Origin: SFTJ01 sp051871555 | GTDB taxonomy: Bacteria > Bacteroidota > Bacteroidia > Bacteroidales > Muribaculaceae | Direction: 5' to 3' | NCBI GenBank assembly: GCA_051871555.1 | Contig: JBJECZ010000032.1 | Location: forward strand, 1 to 43,612 | DNA: 43,612 bases | In this document: positions 10,201 to 19,400 of the stretch, one piece after another | Layout of the letters: each line of letters starts with the position of its first letter | Position numbering within the stretch: position 1 is the first letter of the stretch | Notes under the pieces: generated by a model | The model's database searches: none | What the model saw: only the letters and a program-made list of their open reading frames with translations | Told to the model about the DNA's origin: nothing | Made by a program: the position numbers and the translations under genes

Positions 10201-10406
10201 AGAATCTGTCGATTGGCTATCACTTGCCAAAAAGCATCATCAGCAAAGCCATGTTGAGCAGCGCTCACATCTTCTTCAACGCCACCAACCTGCTCACATT
10301 CGCCGCTTACAAAGAAGCCGACCCCGAAGTGAACAGCTACGGCACTCGCGGATGGGAAACGCCTATTGGCAAAACCTTCACCTTTGGCATCGACCTGAAA
10401 TTCTGA
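7245..10406 (+). CDS. SusC/RagA family TonB-linked outer-membrane transporter
   Basis: This 1053-residue protein has a signal peptide (to about residue 22), then a carboxypeptidase-regulatory-like domain (about 25-95) with the IGATVLVKGT and DIDGNFVI landmarks. A TonB-box-like region with DEVMVVAYGT follows, then the plug domain with IRIRGNGSMNASNEPLYVIDGVP and the SVLKDAAASSLYGSRAANGVVLITTKKG hallmark of SusC proteins. The remainder is a 22-strand-type barrel ending in FGIDLKF. With its SusD partner it would import oligosaccharides across the outer membrane using TonB energy. SusD begins 79 bases downstream. No sensor or sigma/anti-sigma regulator lies beside it. Family assignment is certain; substrate is unknown. 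Confidence 0.97.
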   Translation: MKTKSIYLFIVCLLTGVCSAMGQTMKVSGTVYSSDGHKPVIGATVLVKGTKLAVASDIDGNFVINNVPAGAKSVVVSYVGMKKAEQAISPSMEIVLTPDSEVLDEVMVVAYGTAKKSSYAGSASLVKGDALKDMPITTFENALTGKVAGLQVTSSSGQAGSAPSIRIRGNGSMNASNEPLYVIDGVPVVNGDVGQMSGYTYSTNNVMNSLNPEDIESISVLKDAAASSLYGSRAANGVVLITTKKGKQGRPVVALKASVGFTPSWATKNYEAASTQEQVNMLYTVFHDYRTSNGRTPEAANEYALSQLNKKFNKHGYQFSTEGTGAYENVIISEYNNSGRANRYFDWDDAYFRTAVFQTYDLSVSGANDRTNYYTSLSYTKDDGRVKTNSFDRISGRVNVTQKVGKWLDFGTNVSLSRTAKSGYNDTRSTGANLFMQTRNLLWGLYWPTDYSTGEEWTSRYGSYAYNSLYYNKEWENESVNNRISAVETLTLHLYEGLDLKSIFSYDNTTVKDHIYYSANHFSGAAAGGEVHEMRTVYEKIVSSTTANYNNTFGLHSIGLLAGFEAEKNTTDFTRASGEGLPTSTLHTVATAGTVKANAYNWGNSMVSLLSKVDYNWNQRYFFSASLRRDGSSRLSPDTRWGNFWSVAGAWRIITEPWMQDATALSDLRVRLSYGVNGTLPTNNYGYINLMSYTNKYLGNPGGTITTMANSDLSWETSYTTNVGIDFGFLSNRLRGTIEYFDRKSKDLLQDVPISTVTGFSSVLSNIGEINNHGFEIEINGDIISNKNLIWSAGINASILSSKVKKLYNGADIIWYDPTGDDDRAMYLYREGESTLAFYGYEWAGVDPNNGKSVYYVNEPGDPKAGDFEYNGRGATYDYDNANYTIIGNAVPKISGGFNTSVNYRGIDLGLNFIYKLGGKIYDGAYKDVADDGYYWERIRAKSYYDNMWTPTNTSGTQPALSGNDLTDAMQYSSRHIHSANFLRLKNLSIGYHLPKSIISKAMLSSAHIFFNATNLLTFAAYKEADPEVNSYGTRGWETPIGKTFTFGIDLKF

Positions 10407-10485
10407 TGCCTCATGGCAAAGGGCAGATTTTGCATCAAATTTTTTTTTACAAATTACTTTTTTACAAAACAATTCATTAAAGAGC

Positions 10486-11955
10486 ATGAAAATACTAAGA
10501 ATAAGCATACTGATGATTGCCGCATCGCTGTTTCTGGGCTCGTGCGACGACTTTCTTGACATGCAACCCTCCAATGCCGGCAACGCCGAAACGGCTATTG
10601 CCACACCCGACGATGCCCAAGTGGCGCTCAACGGCGTGATGCGCGCAATGACCTCGAGCGCCTATTATGGCCGCAACTTCATGATTTACGGCGACGCTAA
10701 AGGCGGTGACCTCACCATCTACAGCGCCGGACGCGGACTCGACGCCCTCTACTCGTTCAACCACTCTGCCACCAGCGGCAGCTACAGCGGATTCTGGACT
10801 CAAGGCTACTTCTGCATCTCGCAGGTGAACAACATCATATCAAACATCACTAAACTGCAAAGCGCCGGCAAAAGCGGATTCGAAAAATATCTCGGTCAGG
10901 CTTACACCCTTCGTGCGCTGTTCTACTTCGACCTTGTGCGCCTCTACGGCCTGCCTTACAACTACGACAAGACGTCGTACGGCGTGCCATTGGTCACCGA
11001 ACCCATCGAGGCTTTGGCTCAGCCTTCACGCGCCTCGGTTGAGGAAATCTACAAGCAGATTATCACCGACCTCAAAGCCGGTGCCGAACTGCTGAGCGCC
11101 GACAAACGCGCCGTGGACAGCTACGTTGGCTACTACGCCAACATTGCCCTGCAAGCTCGCGCCTACCTTTATATGGAAGACTACACAAATGCGCTCAGTG
11201 CCGCCACCGAAATCATCGAAAGCGGCAAATATGCGCTCTATAAACCCGACACATGGGTTGATTCGTGGCGCAAGCAGTATGCCTCGGAAAGCATCTTTGA
11301 GCTGGGCATCGACTCCGACAACGACCTCGGCAGCAGCTCACTTGGCTACTACTATATGTGCTACAAGCGCGTGAGCGGCGCTCAAGGATGGTTCCTTGCC
11401 AGCAACTATTTCCTCGACCGCTTGGGCGAAGACCCCGACGATGTGCGCTGGGGAGTGATGGATGTTGACGAAGAAGACTACGACTACGGCACAGGCCGCC
11501 GTGGCGCTTGCTACAAATATGTGGGCAGCACCAATCTCGACGGCGACGGTAAAGAAACTCCAAGCGCCGTAAACATCAAGGTGATTCGCCTCTCTGAAAT
11601 CTATCTGATTGCCGCCGAGGCTGCGCTGGGCAAAGGCAACAAAGCCGATGCCGCAACCTACCTCAACGCCATACGCGAACGCGCTCCGCATCTCGCTCCT
11701 GCCACCGAAGAAACAGTCGACCTGAAGATGATTCTCGACGAACGCAGCAAGGAGCTGTTTGGCGAAGGTCAACGCTTCTTCGACATGATTCGTCTCAATC
11801 AGGTCATCGAGTTCAACGACGACTTCCAAGATGTGCCCATCAGCTCGCGTCCTAAGACCATCGACCGCACCTTCAACAAGGTGGTGCTACCAATCTCGCA
11901 AGACGAAATTAATGCCAACGCCGGCATCAAAGACCAACAAAACAAGGGGTACTAA
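10486..11955 (+). CDS. SusD/RagB family surface glycan-binding lipoprotein
   Basis: This 489-residue protein has a lipoprotein signal with the lipid-attachment cysteine at residue 20 (LFLGSC), followed directly by Asp-Asp, in keeping with a surface-export signal of Bacteroidetes lipoproteins. The body shows SusD/RagB features: an N-terminal FLDMQPSNAGN-type stretch, a tetratricopeptide-like helical region with LRALFYFDLVRLYG and a C-terminal IRLSEIYLIAAEAALGKG followed by DERSKELFGEGQRFFDMIR. It would cap the SusC barrel encoded upstream and bind glycans at the cell surface. A strong terminator follows at 11985-12025, so the susC-susD transcript probably ends here. Confidence 0.96.
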   Translation: MKILRISILMIAASLFLGSCDDFLDMQPSNAGNAETAIATPDDAQVALNGVMRAMTSSAYYGRNFMIYGDAKGGDLTIYSAGRGLDALYSFNHSATSGSYSGFWTQGYFCISQVNNIISNITKLQSAGKSGFEKYLGQAYTLRALFYFDLVRLYGLPYNYDKTSYGVPLVTEPIEALAQPSRASVEEIYKQIITDLKAGAELLSADKRAVDSYVGYYANIALQARAYLYMEDYTNALSAATEIIESGKYALYKPDTWVDSWRKQYASESIFELGIDSDNDLGSSSLGYYYMCYKRVSGAQGWFLASNYFLDRLGEDPDDVRWGVMDVDEEDYDYGTGRRGACYKYVGSTNLDGDGKETPSAVNIKVIRLSEIYLIAAEAALGKGNKADAATYLNAIRERAPHLAPATEETVDLKMILDERSKELFGEGQRFFDMIRLNQVIEFNDDFQDVPISSRPKTIDRTFNKVVLPISQDEINANAGIKDQQNKGY

Positions 11956-11984
11956 TTACCGGCTCCTGAAAACTGACTTCATAG

Positions 11985-12025
11985 CTGCAGGCTGCGCCAC
12001 CACGGCGTGGCCTGTAGTGCTTTTT
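11985..12025 (+). terminator. Rho-independent terminator between susD and the GH3 gene
   Basis: A 14-bp stem with a few G-T pairs (CTGCAGGCTGCGCC against GGCGTGGCCTGTAG) and an ACCAC loop are followed by TGC and five T's. It lies 30 bases after the susD stop. Confidence 0.8.
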
Positions 12026-12101
12026 GCCACAAATGCATTATGCATCCGGCAGTTCACGCACGTTTTTTGGTGCAATGAGCTGTTATGTCGAAAAAATTGT
12101 G

Positions 12102-12109
12102 TAATTTTG
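12102..12109 (+). promoter_or_regulatory. Promoter -7 box for the GH3-GH29 pair
   Basis: TAATTTTG matches the -7 consensus and lies 62 bases before the GH3 start, beyond the susD terminator. This suggests that the two glycosidase genes have their own promoter. Confidence 0.55.
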
Positions 12110-12171
12110 AAACTGTAACCATAAAACAAAACTCATAATTGCAAGCGTTTTTCGCCAAAACATAATAAAGC

Positions 12172-14604
12172 ATGAAAATAAGCCATCTCACCATCGCATT
12201 TTGCCTTGCCACCTTTGCAGTGTGCCACACGCCGCTGCTTGCGCAGACACTGCCTTCGCAAAAAATCTACCCCGCAAAAAAGGAAATCTACCACAAAGGA
12301 TGGATTGACTTCAACAAAAACGGCATAAAAGACATCTACGAAGACCCTTCGCAGAGCATCGACGCACGCATTGCCGACCTGCTCTCGCAGATGACCGTGG
12401 AAGAAAAAACCTGTCAGCTGGCCACACTCTACGGCTACCGCCGCGTGCTTGCCGACGACCTGCCTACAGCCGCCTGGAAGAACGAGATTTGGCGTGACGG
12501 CATTGCCAACATCGACGAGCACCTCAACGGGCTGAAAAAAACACAATACTCCTACCCCTACAGCCTGCACGCACGCGCCATCAACGAGGTGCAGCGCTGG
12601 TTTGTGGAGCAAACACGCCTTGGCATTCCGGTTGACTTCTCCAACGAGGGCATCCACGGCTTGAACCACGACCGCTCGACGCCGCTGCCGGCGCCCATCA
12701 CCATCGGTTGCACCTGGAACAAGCAGTTGGTGCGCCAAGCCGGACTGATTGTGGGACGCGAAGCCAAAGCGCTGGGCTACACCAACGTGTATGCGCCGAT
12801 TCTCGACGTGGCGCGCGACCAACGCTGGGGCCGCGTGGTGGAATGTTACGGCGAAGACCCGTATCTGGTCACCTCGCTGGGCATGCAAATGGTTGAAGGC
12901 ATACAAGCCAATGGCGTGGCATCGACACTGAAGCACTATGCCGTGTACAGCGTGCCCGTTGGCGGTCGCGACGGTTTTTGCCGCACCGACCCGCATGTGG
13001 CTCCGCGCGAACTGCACGCCATTCACCTCTATCCCTATCGCAAAATAGTCAGTAAGGCGTCGCCGATGGGCGTTATGAGCAGCTATAACGACTACGACGG
13101 CGTGCCGGTGAGCGCAAGCCACTATTTCCTCACCGAACTGTTGCGCTGGCAATACGGCTTCCGAGGCTACATAGTGTCGGACAGCGAAGCCGCCGAATAT
13201 CCTTTCACCAAGCACCACACCGCATCGTCGATGGCTGACGGCTATCGCCAACTGGTGGAAGCAGGAATGAATGTGCGCACCAATTTCACACAACCCAAAG
13301 ATTTCATTCTGCCCTTGCGCCAGCTCATTGCCGAAGGCCGCCTGAAGATGGCCGACGTTGACCGCAACGTGACCGACGTGCTGCGCGTGAAATTCTGGCT
13401 CGGACTTTTCGACCATCCTTACGTTGAAAACCCCGATGCCGCCGACCGCATTGTTGCCGATGCCCAGTCGCACGAGTTTGTCAAGCAGATGGCTCGCGAA
13501 TCGATTGTGCTGCTCAAAAACAGCAACAACACCCTGCCGCTCAAGCGCAGCTCGCTCAAGCGAATATTGGTGACAGGTCCGCTTGCCACCGACACCACCG
13601 CCTACATCAGCCGCTACGGCTCACAAAACCTGAAGGTGACCAACGTGCTGCAAGGCATTCGCAACCTTGCCGGCGAAGGCATCACCATCGACTATGCCAA
13701 AGGCTGCGAGGTGATTGACCCCACCTGGCCAGAAAGCGAAATCATACCCACCCCTCTCACAAAAGATGAACAAGACATGATTGACCAAGCCGTGCGCCAG
13801 GCTGCCCAAGCCGACGTGGTGATTGCCGTTGTTGGCGAAGATGCTGCCCGCTGCGGCGAAAACAACTCGCGCACCAGCCTCGACCTTCCGGGACGTCAGC
13901 GCCAGCTGCTGCAAGCACTGCACGCCACAGGCAAACCCGTGGTGGCAGTGCTCATCAACGGTCAGCCGCTCACCATCAACTGGGAAGACCGCTATTTGCC
14001 TGCTATCTTGCAAGCAGGATTCCCCAACGCATGGGGTGGCAATGCCGTTGCCGAAGTGCTCTTTGGCGACTACAACCCTGGCGGCAAACTGCCCATCACC
14101 TTCCCGCGCACCGTTGGACAAATCGAATATAACTTCCCGTTCAAGCCGGCAGGGCATGCCGGACAAGCCGAATGGGGCGACAACGGCGCCGGCAAGACAT
14201 CGGTGTTTGGGGCGCTCTATCCGTTCGGATTCGGGCTTAGCTACACCACATTTGCCTACAGCAACCTCACAGTGTCGCCCACACAAGGCCACACCGCAAG
14301 CGAAATACGGGTGAGCGTCGACGTCACCAACACAGGCTCGCTCGCCGGCGACGAGGTGGTGCAACTCTATTTCAAAGACCTTGTGAGCAGCGTCACCGTC
14401 TACGAGATGCAGCTGCGCGGATTTGAGCGCATTCATCTGAAGCCCGGCGAAACTCGCACCGTGCATTTCACCCTGCACCCGTCTGACCTCGAACTGCTTG
14501 ATGCCAATATGCATTGGACCGTTGAACCAGGCGACTTCGAGGTGTGCATCGGCGCCAGCTCGGAGGACATAAAACTAACAAAACAATTCACCCTCGAAAA
14601 ATAA
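12172..14604 (+). CDS. Glycoside hydrolase family 3 exo-glycosidase (beta-glucosidase/xylosidase type)
   Basis: This 810-residue protein has a signal peptide (to about residue 25), a GH3 N-terminal TIM barrel, the GH3 C-terminal alpha/beta domain and a fibronectin type III-like C-terminal domain (about 700-800). The predicted nucleophile is Asp337 in the IVSDSEA segment. The likely acid/base is Glu563 in the RCGENNSRTSLDLPG segment. An LKHYAVYSVPVGGRDG stretch supplies other conserved substrate-site residues. GH3 enzymes remove terminal beta-linked glucose, xylose or related sugars; the FnIII-bearing layout fits beta-glucosidase/xylosidase rather than NagZ-type N-acetylglucosaminidase. The exact sugar cannot be read from the sequence. 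It is likely periplasmic. GH29 follows 29 bases downstream in the same probable operon. Confidence 0.92.
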   Translation: MKISHLTIAFCLATFAVCHTPLLAQTLPSQKIYPAKKEIYHKGWIDFNKNGIKDIYEDPSQSIDARIADLLSQMTVEEKTCQLATLYGYRRVLADDLPTAAWKNEIWRDGIANIDEHLNGLKKTQYSYPYSLHARAINEVQRWFVEQTRLGIPVDFSNEGIHGLNHDRSTPLPAPITIGCTWNKQLVRQAGLIVGREAKALGYTNVYAPILDVARDQRWGRVVECYGEDPYLVTSLGMQMVEGIQANGVASTLKHYAVYSVPVGGRDGFCRTDPHVAPRELHAIHLYPYRKIVSKASPMGVMSSYNDYDGVPVSASHYFLTELLRWQYGFRGYIVSDSEAAEYPFTKHHTASSMADGYRQLVEAGMNVRTNFTQPKDFILPLRQLIAEGRLKMADVDRNVTDVLRVKFWLGLFDHPYVENPDAADRIVADAQSHEFVKQMARESIVLLKNSNNTLPLKRSSLKRILVTGPLATDTTAYISRYGSQNLKVTNVLQGIRNLAGEGITIDYAKGCEVIDPTWPESEIIPTPLTKDEQDMIDQAVRQAAQADVVIAVVGEDAARCGENNSRTSLDLPGRQRQLLQALHATGKPVVAVLINGQPLTINWEDRYLPAILQAGFPNAWGGNAVAEVLFGDYNPGGKLPITFPRTVGQIEYNFPFKPAGHAGQAEWGDNGAGKTSVFGALYPFGFGLSYTTFAYSNLTVSPTQGHTASEIRVSVDVTNTGSLAGDEVVQLYFKDLVSSVTVYEMQLRGFERIHLKPGETRTVHFTLHPSDLELLDANMHWTVEPGDFEVCIGASSEDIKLTKQFTLEK

Positions 14605-14633
14605 TCTATTAATTAAATTCAATAAAATCTGCA

Positions 14634-15956
14634 ATGAAACTAAAACTCATCAAAACACTCTGCTGCATGGTTGCCATAGCCATTGCCGGCAGCACATCGG
14701 CACTGTGGGCGCAAACCACCTACACGCCTGCTCCCGAAAACCTCGAAAACCGTCGTCAATTCCAGGACGACAAGTTCGGCATATTCCTGCACTGGGGTCT
14801 TTACAGCATGATTGGCCAAGGCGAATGGGTGATGACCAACCAAAACCTCAACCGCGACGAGTACGCCAAACTGGCATCGGGATTCTATCCATCGCGCTTC
14901 AACGCCCACGACTGGGTGGCAGCATTCAAGGCTGCCGGTGCCCGATACATCTGCATCACCACGCGCCACCACGACGGATTTTCGATGTTCCACACTAAGC
15001 AATCGCCCTACAACATTGTCGACGCCACACCTTTCAAGCGCGACATCATCAAGGAGCTTGCCGATGAATGTCACAAGCAAGGCATCGCGCTGCACCTCTA
15101 CTATTCGCACCTCGACTGGTATCGCGAAGATTACTACCCGCTGGGCGGCACCGGTCGCGGCACCGGTCGCAAAAACCACGGCGAATGGAGCACCTACTAT
15201 AAATTCATGAACGACCAGCTCGCCGAACTGCTCACCAACTACGGCAAGGTGCGCGCCATCTGGTTCGACGGCATGTGGGACCAACCCAAGGACTTCGACT
15301 GGCGCTTGCCTGAGCAATACGCCCACATCCACAGCCTGCAGCCCAGCTGCCTCATCGGCAACAACCACCACAGCACGCCCATCGCCGGCGAAGACTTCCA
15401 AATGTTTGAGCGCGACCTGCCGGGCGAAAACACTGCCGGATTCTCTGCCGGACAAGAAGTGAGCAAGCTGCCGCTCGAAACTTGCGAAACCATGAACGGA
15501 ATGTGGGGATACCGCATCAACGACCAAAACTACAAATCCACCAAAACCCTCATACAACTGCTGGTGAAAGCCGCCGGACGCGACGCTAACCTGCTCATGA
15601 ACATCGGACCGCAACCCAACGGCGAACTGCCTGCCACCTCGCTGCTGCGCCTCAAGGAAATGGGCGAATGGCTCAACCAATACGGCGAAACCGTCTACGG
15701 CACACGCGGCGGTCTTGTGGCTCCGCACAACTGGGGCGTCACCACCATTAAGGGCAACAAACTCTACGTTCATATTCTCGACCTCAAAGACCCTGAACTC
15801 TATCTGCCACTCTCAGAGCGCATCACCGGCGCCAAGCTGTTTAAGGACGGCACTCCGGTGAAATACACCGTCACCAAGAGCGGCGTAGTGCTCAACATCG
15901 GCAAGATTCCTGCCGACGAAATCGACCATATCGTAGAGCTAACCCTCAAGAAATAA
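14634..15956 (+). CDS. Alpha-L-fucosidase, glycoside hydrolase family 29
   Basis: This 440-residue protein has a signal peptide (to about residue 26), followed by the GH29 TIM-barrel landmarks FGIFLHWGLYS, ITTRHHDGFSMF and YYSHLDWYR. Asp212 in VRAIWFDGMWD is the expected nucleophile. LIQLLVKAAGRDANLLMNIGPQPNGELP follows near the end of the catalytic domain, and about 80 residues of beta-rich sequence complete the protein. The Glu residues of EDFQMFERDLPGEN are acid/base candidates. GH29 enzymes release alpha-linked L-fucose with retention, from host glycans or plant polymers. It is co-directional with and 29 bases after the GH3 gene, and convergent with a GH85 gene whose products would often carry fucose. 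Confidence 0.95.
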   Translation: MKLKLIKTLCCMVAIAIAGSTSALWAQTTYTPAPENLENRRQFQDDKFGIFLHWGLYSMIGQGEWVMTNQNLNRDEYAKLASGFYPSRFNAHDWVAAFKAAGARYICITTRHHDGFSMFHTKQSPYNIVDATPFKRDIIKELADECHKQGIALHLYYSHLDWYREDYYPLGGTGRGTGRKNHGEWSTYYKFMNDQLAELLTNYGKVRAIWFDGMWDQPKDFDWRLPEQYAHIHSLQPSCLIGNNHHSTPIAGEDFQMFERDLPGENTAGFSAGQEVSKLPLETCETMNGMWGYRINDQNYKSTKTLIQLLVKAAGRDANLLMNIGPQPNGELPATSLLRLKEMGEWLNQYGETVYGTRGGLVAPHNWGVTTIKGNKLYVHILDLKDPELYLPLSERITGAKLFKDGTPVKYTVTKSGVVLNIGKIPADEIDHIVELTLKK

Positions 15957-15987
15957 GCATCTCATTTCCACGCTCTCCACTCTAACA

Positions 15988-16051
15988 AAAGGCGAGTTGA
16001 CAAGGTTAAGCCACATATAAAGGCTCTCCGCGTCAACCCGCCTTTGGTTTT
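15988..16051 (+). terminator. Possible terminator after the GH29 gene
   Basis: A 13-bp stem with one mismatch (AAAGGCG and GTTGAC against GTCAAC and CGCCTTT) encloses a 30-nt loop and is followed by GG and four T's. The long loop and short T run lower confidence. Confidence 0.45.
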
Positions 16052-16090
16052 CCATCTATCGGGGCGGAATCAACATGTAATGAGGTGTGA

Positions 16091-16154
16091 TGTAGGGGCG
16101 AGATTTCATATATAACCATCTGATAACCAGCAATATTAACCGCTCGCGCGGTTA
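16091..16154 (+). repeat. Intergenic repeat copy 2 (TGTAGGGGCG word plus hairpin)
   Basis: TGTAGGGGCG at 16091-16100 is followed by TGATAACCAGCA and a 7-bp TAACCGC/GCGGTTA hairpin with a TCGC loop at 16137-16154. Both parts resemble the sequence around 5220-5312, where their order is reversed. This suggests a small dispersed repeat family rather than chance. Confidence 0.5.
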
Positions 16155-16284
16155 CAGCCTCAATAACCCCACCATCCACAACCGTGGAGCGGTTGCAGAT
16201 TCAGCAAACTAAGGCAATTCGCGTCCTAATCGTGAATAATTGCGTCACGCCCCTGCGCCAGCGCATCAACACCGCCAACAACAA

Positions 16285-16318
16285 GGGGATGCACCATCGC
16301 TGGGCATCCCCTCTTTCT
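16285..16318. terminator. Likely bidirectional terminator between convergent operons
   Basis: A perfect 8-bp stem (GGGGATGC/GCATCCCC) with an 11-nt loop is followed on the plus side by TCTTTCT and on the minus side by TTGTTGTT. It lies between the ends of the GH29 and GH85 genes. Confidence 0.55.
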
Positions 16319-16413
16319 AACCTAATGACAAGCTTTATTACTATGCTTGCATTCTAAATAAATAAACCTTCCGTTTTATCAACTAAACTTTAATCTATGG
16401 TTGAAGATTCCAT

Positions 16414-19400
16414 TTATTTAATTATCACCTTTTGAGTACGAACGAATTGTCCGTTCTGCATTCTCACCATGTAGATTCCTGCAGAAAGGTTTTCAACCGA
16501 CACTGCCTGTGTGGCGTCGCCTACAAACTTAACGCATTGACCAGCAGGAGTGAAGAACCAAGCCTTTTCGGCATTTGCAAACGAAGCCATGTTGCCATTA
16601 ACCGAAACGCTCATATCGCCCACTTGCTCGGCAATCACGTTGTCGATAGCCGAAACGTCGCCTTCAACTTGGTCGGCTTCGCCGCCGTCGCGAGCATCGC
16701 GATAAGTAGCAGCCTTAGCGCGTTGAGCGTTTGAACCGGTGATTTCAACCGGGAAGTCGATTGAGAAGCCCTTAGCAGTACCGCCTGTTGGACCAGGATG
16801 TGGGAACCAAGCGTCGGATGCCACAATGCGGAGGCGTGATGTGCCTACAGCTGCGTCTTGAGGAACAGTGATGCTTACAGTGATACCCGGGTCGACAATC
16901 TCAGCAGTACCCTTGTTGAGCTGACCGCCTTCAAACACGAGTTCGTCGCTTGTGCCGTCGAAGTCGTAGTTGATATCCCAGTCGATGTAACCCTTAATGA
17001 AGCAATATTTGATGTTGTCGCTCAAATCAGCACCCTTGTAGAAGAACGAGATTGTTTGACCTTGCGCAACCTTGAGCACGTGGTCTTTTTCAAAAACATA
17101 GTTAGTGTTAGCTGGGTCGTCCTTGTCGCCTACAGGCGAATTGCGGGTGTAATCGAGGTTTTGGTCGGCACCGGTGGTGGTGATGCGTTCAAAGTAGCGA
17201 GTTTCGAGAGCAGTCTGATAGTTTTCAGAGCTTGTGTTGATGTAAGTTGGGTCGTAAACGTCGGTTGCAGCAGCTGGCAATTCATCGGCGTTTTCATAGC
17301 GGTTGAGCTTAACCCAAACAACAGGCGAATAAGTCTTCATATCAACCGAAACCGAGCGAACGCCCACGTATGGGTCGGCGTATGTGTTAAGGTCGATGTT
17401 GCCAATGTAGGCGTGCCAAGTAGATGTGCGAGCCACCTCAAGCGCCTTGCCATCTTCGCCGTTGCGCAGCAGCACTTCGAAGTGGTCGATGTCAACTTCG
17501 TCGTTGTAAACCATGCCACGTTCCTTGTAGTTGGTGGTGAAGCCGGCATCGTCAACGCTCCAGTTGAGCTTAACCGACATTGTCGACTTGGTTTCTTCCT
17601 TGATTTCGGTGAGCACGCTTTCTTTCACGATAGCAGCAGGAGTGACAGCGCTGCGGTTGTCGGAAATCATGAGTTGACCAACAAGCATCTTATAGCTGTC
17701 GTTGCTGCCCTTCACGCGCAAGCCTATGTACTCGATGTTGTTGCCTTGCGAAACACCGCTGAGGTCGACAGTCTTGGTTTGCCAAGCAGCGCCGGTGAGG
17801 TCGCCAAGAGCATATTCTTGCCAAGTGTCGCTGCCTTCGGTGCGAACAATCACATAGAGGTCGGATGCGTTGGTGCCTTCCAAACCATTCTTCAAAGCCA
17901 CTGTAGCCTTAACGCCACCAGCCGAAGCATTGAGCTTGGTGCGATAGAGCACGATGTCGGTGCCGGCAGCCGAAGCCGAGCCGCTCAAGCGAATCGATGA
18001 ACCGCCGATATAGGCATCTTCGTGAGTGAAGCGAACGTCGATGTTAGTAGCAGCCGAAGCCATGTTGCCGGCTGCGGTAACGAGCCAACGATAGGTAGGA
18101 ACATAGTCCTGTTGACCCATGTTGTACCAACTGCCGTGAGTTTTCTTGCCTTTGTAGAAATAGATTTCGCCGTTGCCGAGCGAGAAGTTGGTGCAGAATG
18201 GCAATTTGCCTTGAATAGCCGAACGTTCAGGAATCAACGATGCCAAGCCACCGAATGTGGCGAGCTGAGTGTTAGCCTTGCCCGGACCGTCAACCTGGAA
18301 TGTGTTGCCGGTATTGGCGAGAGTCGGGCGATAGATTGGGTTGCGATAGCCGCCCGAGAAGCCCTTTTCGAGCAGTTGTTGATAGTTTTCCTGAGTGTTC
18401 ATCACTGTGGTGCCCACGGTGTATTGGAAGAAACGGCTAACAGCGTGCTCGCCCCAAAGGCAAAGGTTCATTTCTTTGCGGGCATCAGAGTTCATTTGTG
18501 TCCAATATCTGTTCATGCCGACAATCCAAACGCCTTGATAAACGTCCTCGGCTGTACCCATGGCTGCCTTTGCTGCCGAGAGCGAACCCGACACGCCGTA
18601 GTAAGCGAAGTCGCCGTTGCTGTAGTTGAGCATCGGGTCGCAAATCTTACCATTCTCGGTGTCGCCAAGCAGATATTGAGTGTTGCCTGAGCTGAGGCTC
18701 TGGTTTGCGGTGTAAATGCCAATGTGGAAGCTGTCGAAACCGATTTCCTTAGCGCGCTTGTAGCATGCGCGGTGGAAAGCGATGAGATTGTCGTCCATAT
18801 ATCCCGAGTCCTCGATGTTGTAGTTCAACCCATCGTGACCAAAGAACAAGCAAGCATTGATGAGGGCATCAACATACTTGAATGAGCCGTCGGGATTCTT
18901 GGCAGTGATAAACGATATATACGACGACGAGTTAGTGCCCCACGATTCAAAGAATTCAATACCTGAATAGATGTGAGTGCCGTTTTTATGAGCAGCGTCG
19001 CTCCAGCTACCCGGAGCCTGTTGCTGACCGTGGTTCCACGAACCGAAGATGTGAGTGTAGTTCCACATTGAGAACACGTCGCTGTGGAACACGCTTGATG
19101 GGTAGCCACCGGTGGTTTTGCCTTGACCCGATGGGATGTTCATCCACAAGCGGCGGGTTGGGAACACGTCCTTAACCACGTTTTTCTCGGTAGATTGTTC
19201 GAGAATCTTGGCAGGACGAACGTGCGAGCGAGCAAACTCGAGGTCGAGATAGATGCCCGCAGCCTCAAATTCGGCTTTGGTTGGATACTGGCGGCCTTCG
19301 TTGGCGGCATTAGCAAACAGCTGCAGCACACCGCGGTTAGCCCATGGTTCAAAGTCGTAAACGACCGCCGAAGCCGACGATGGCAATTCCTGTGCCGAGC

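Larger units (their letters stand above)
15957..16413. other. Intergenic region between convergent GH29 and GH85 genes
   Basis: No gene is supported in these 457 bases. They hold several inverted repeats: a terminator-like hairpin at 15988-16051, the intergenic repeat copy at 16091-16154, a short CAACCG/CGGTTG hairpin at 16179-16195 and a likely bidirectional terminator at 16285-16318. Confidence 0.55.

Noticed and set aside
12133..13473. Long open frame antisense to the GH3 gene
   Set aside because: It mirrors a clear GH3 coding sequence, has His/Val/Ala-rich composition typical of a GC-biased shadow frame and shows no domain.
14640..15773. 377-residue frame antisense to the fucosidase gene
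   Set aside because: A shadow of the GH29 gene, whose catalytic motifs are unambiguous.
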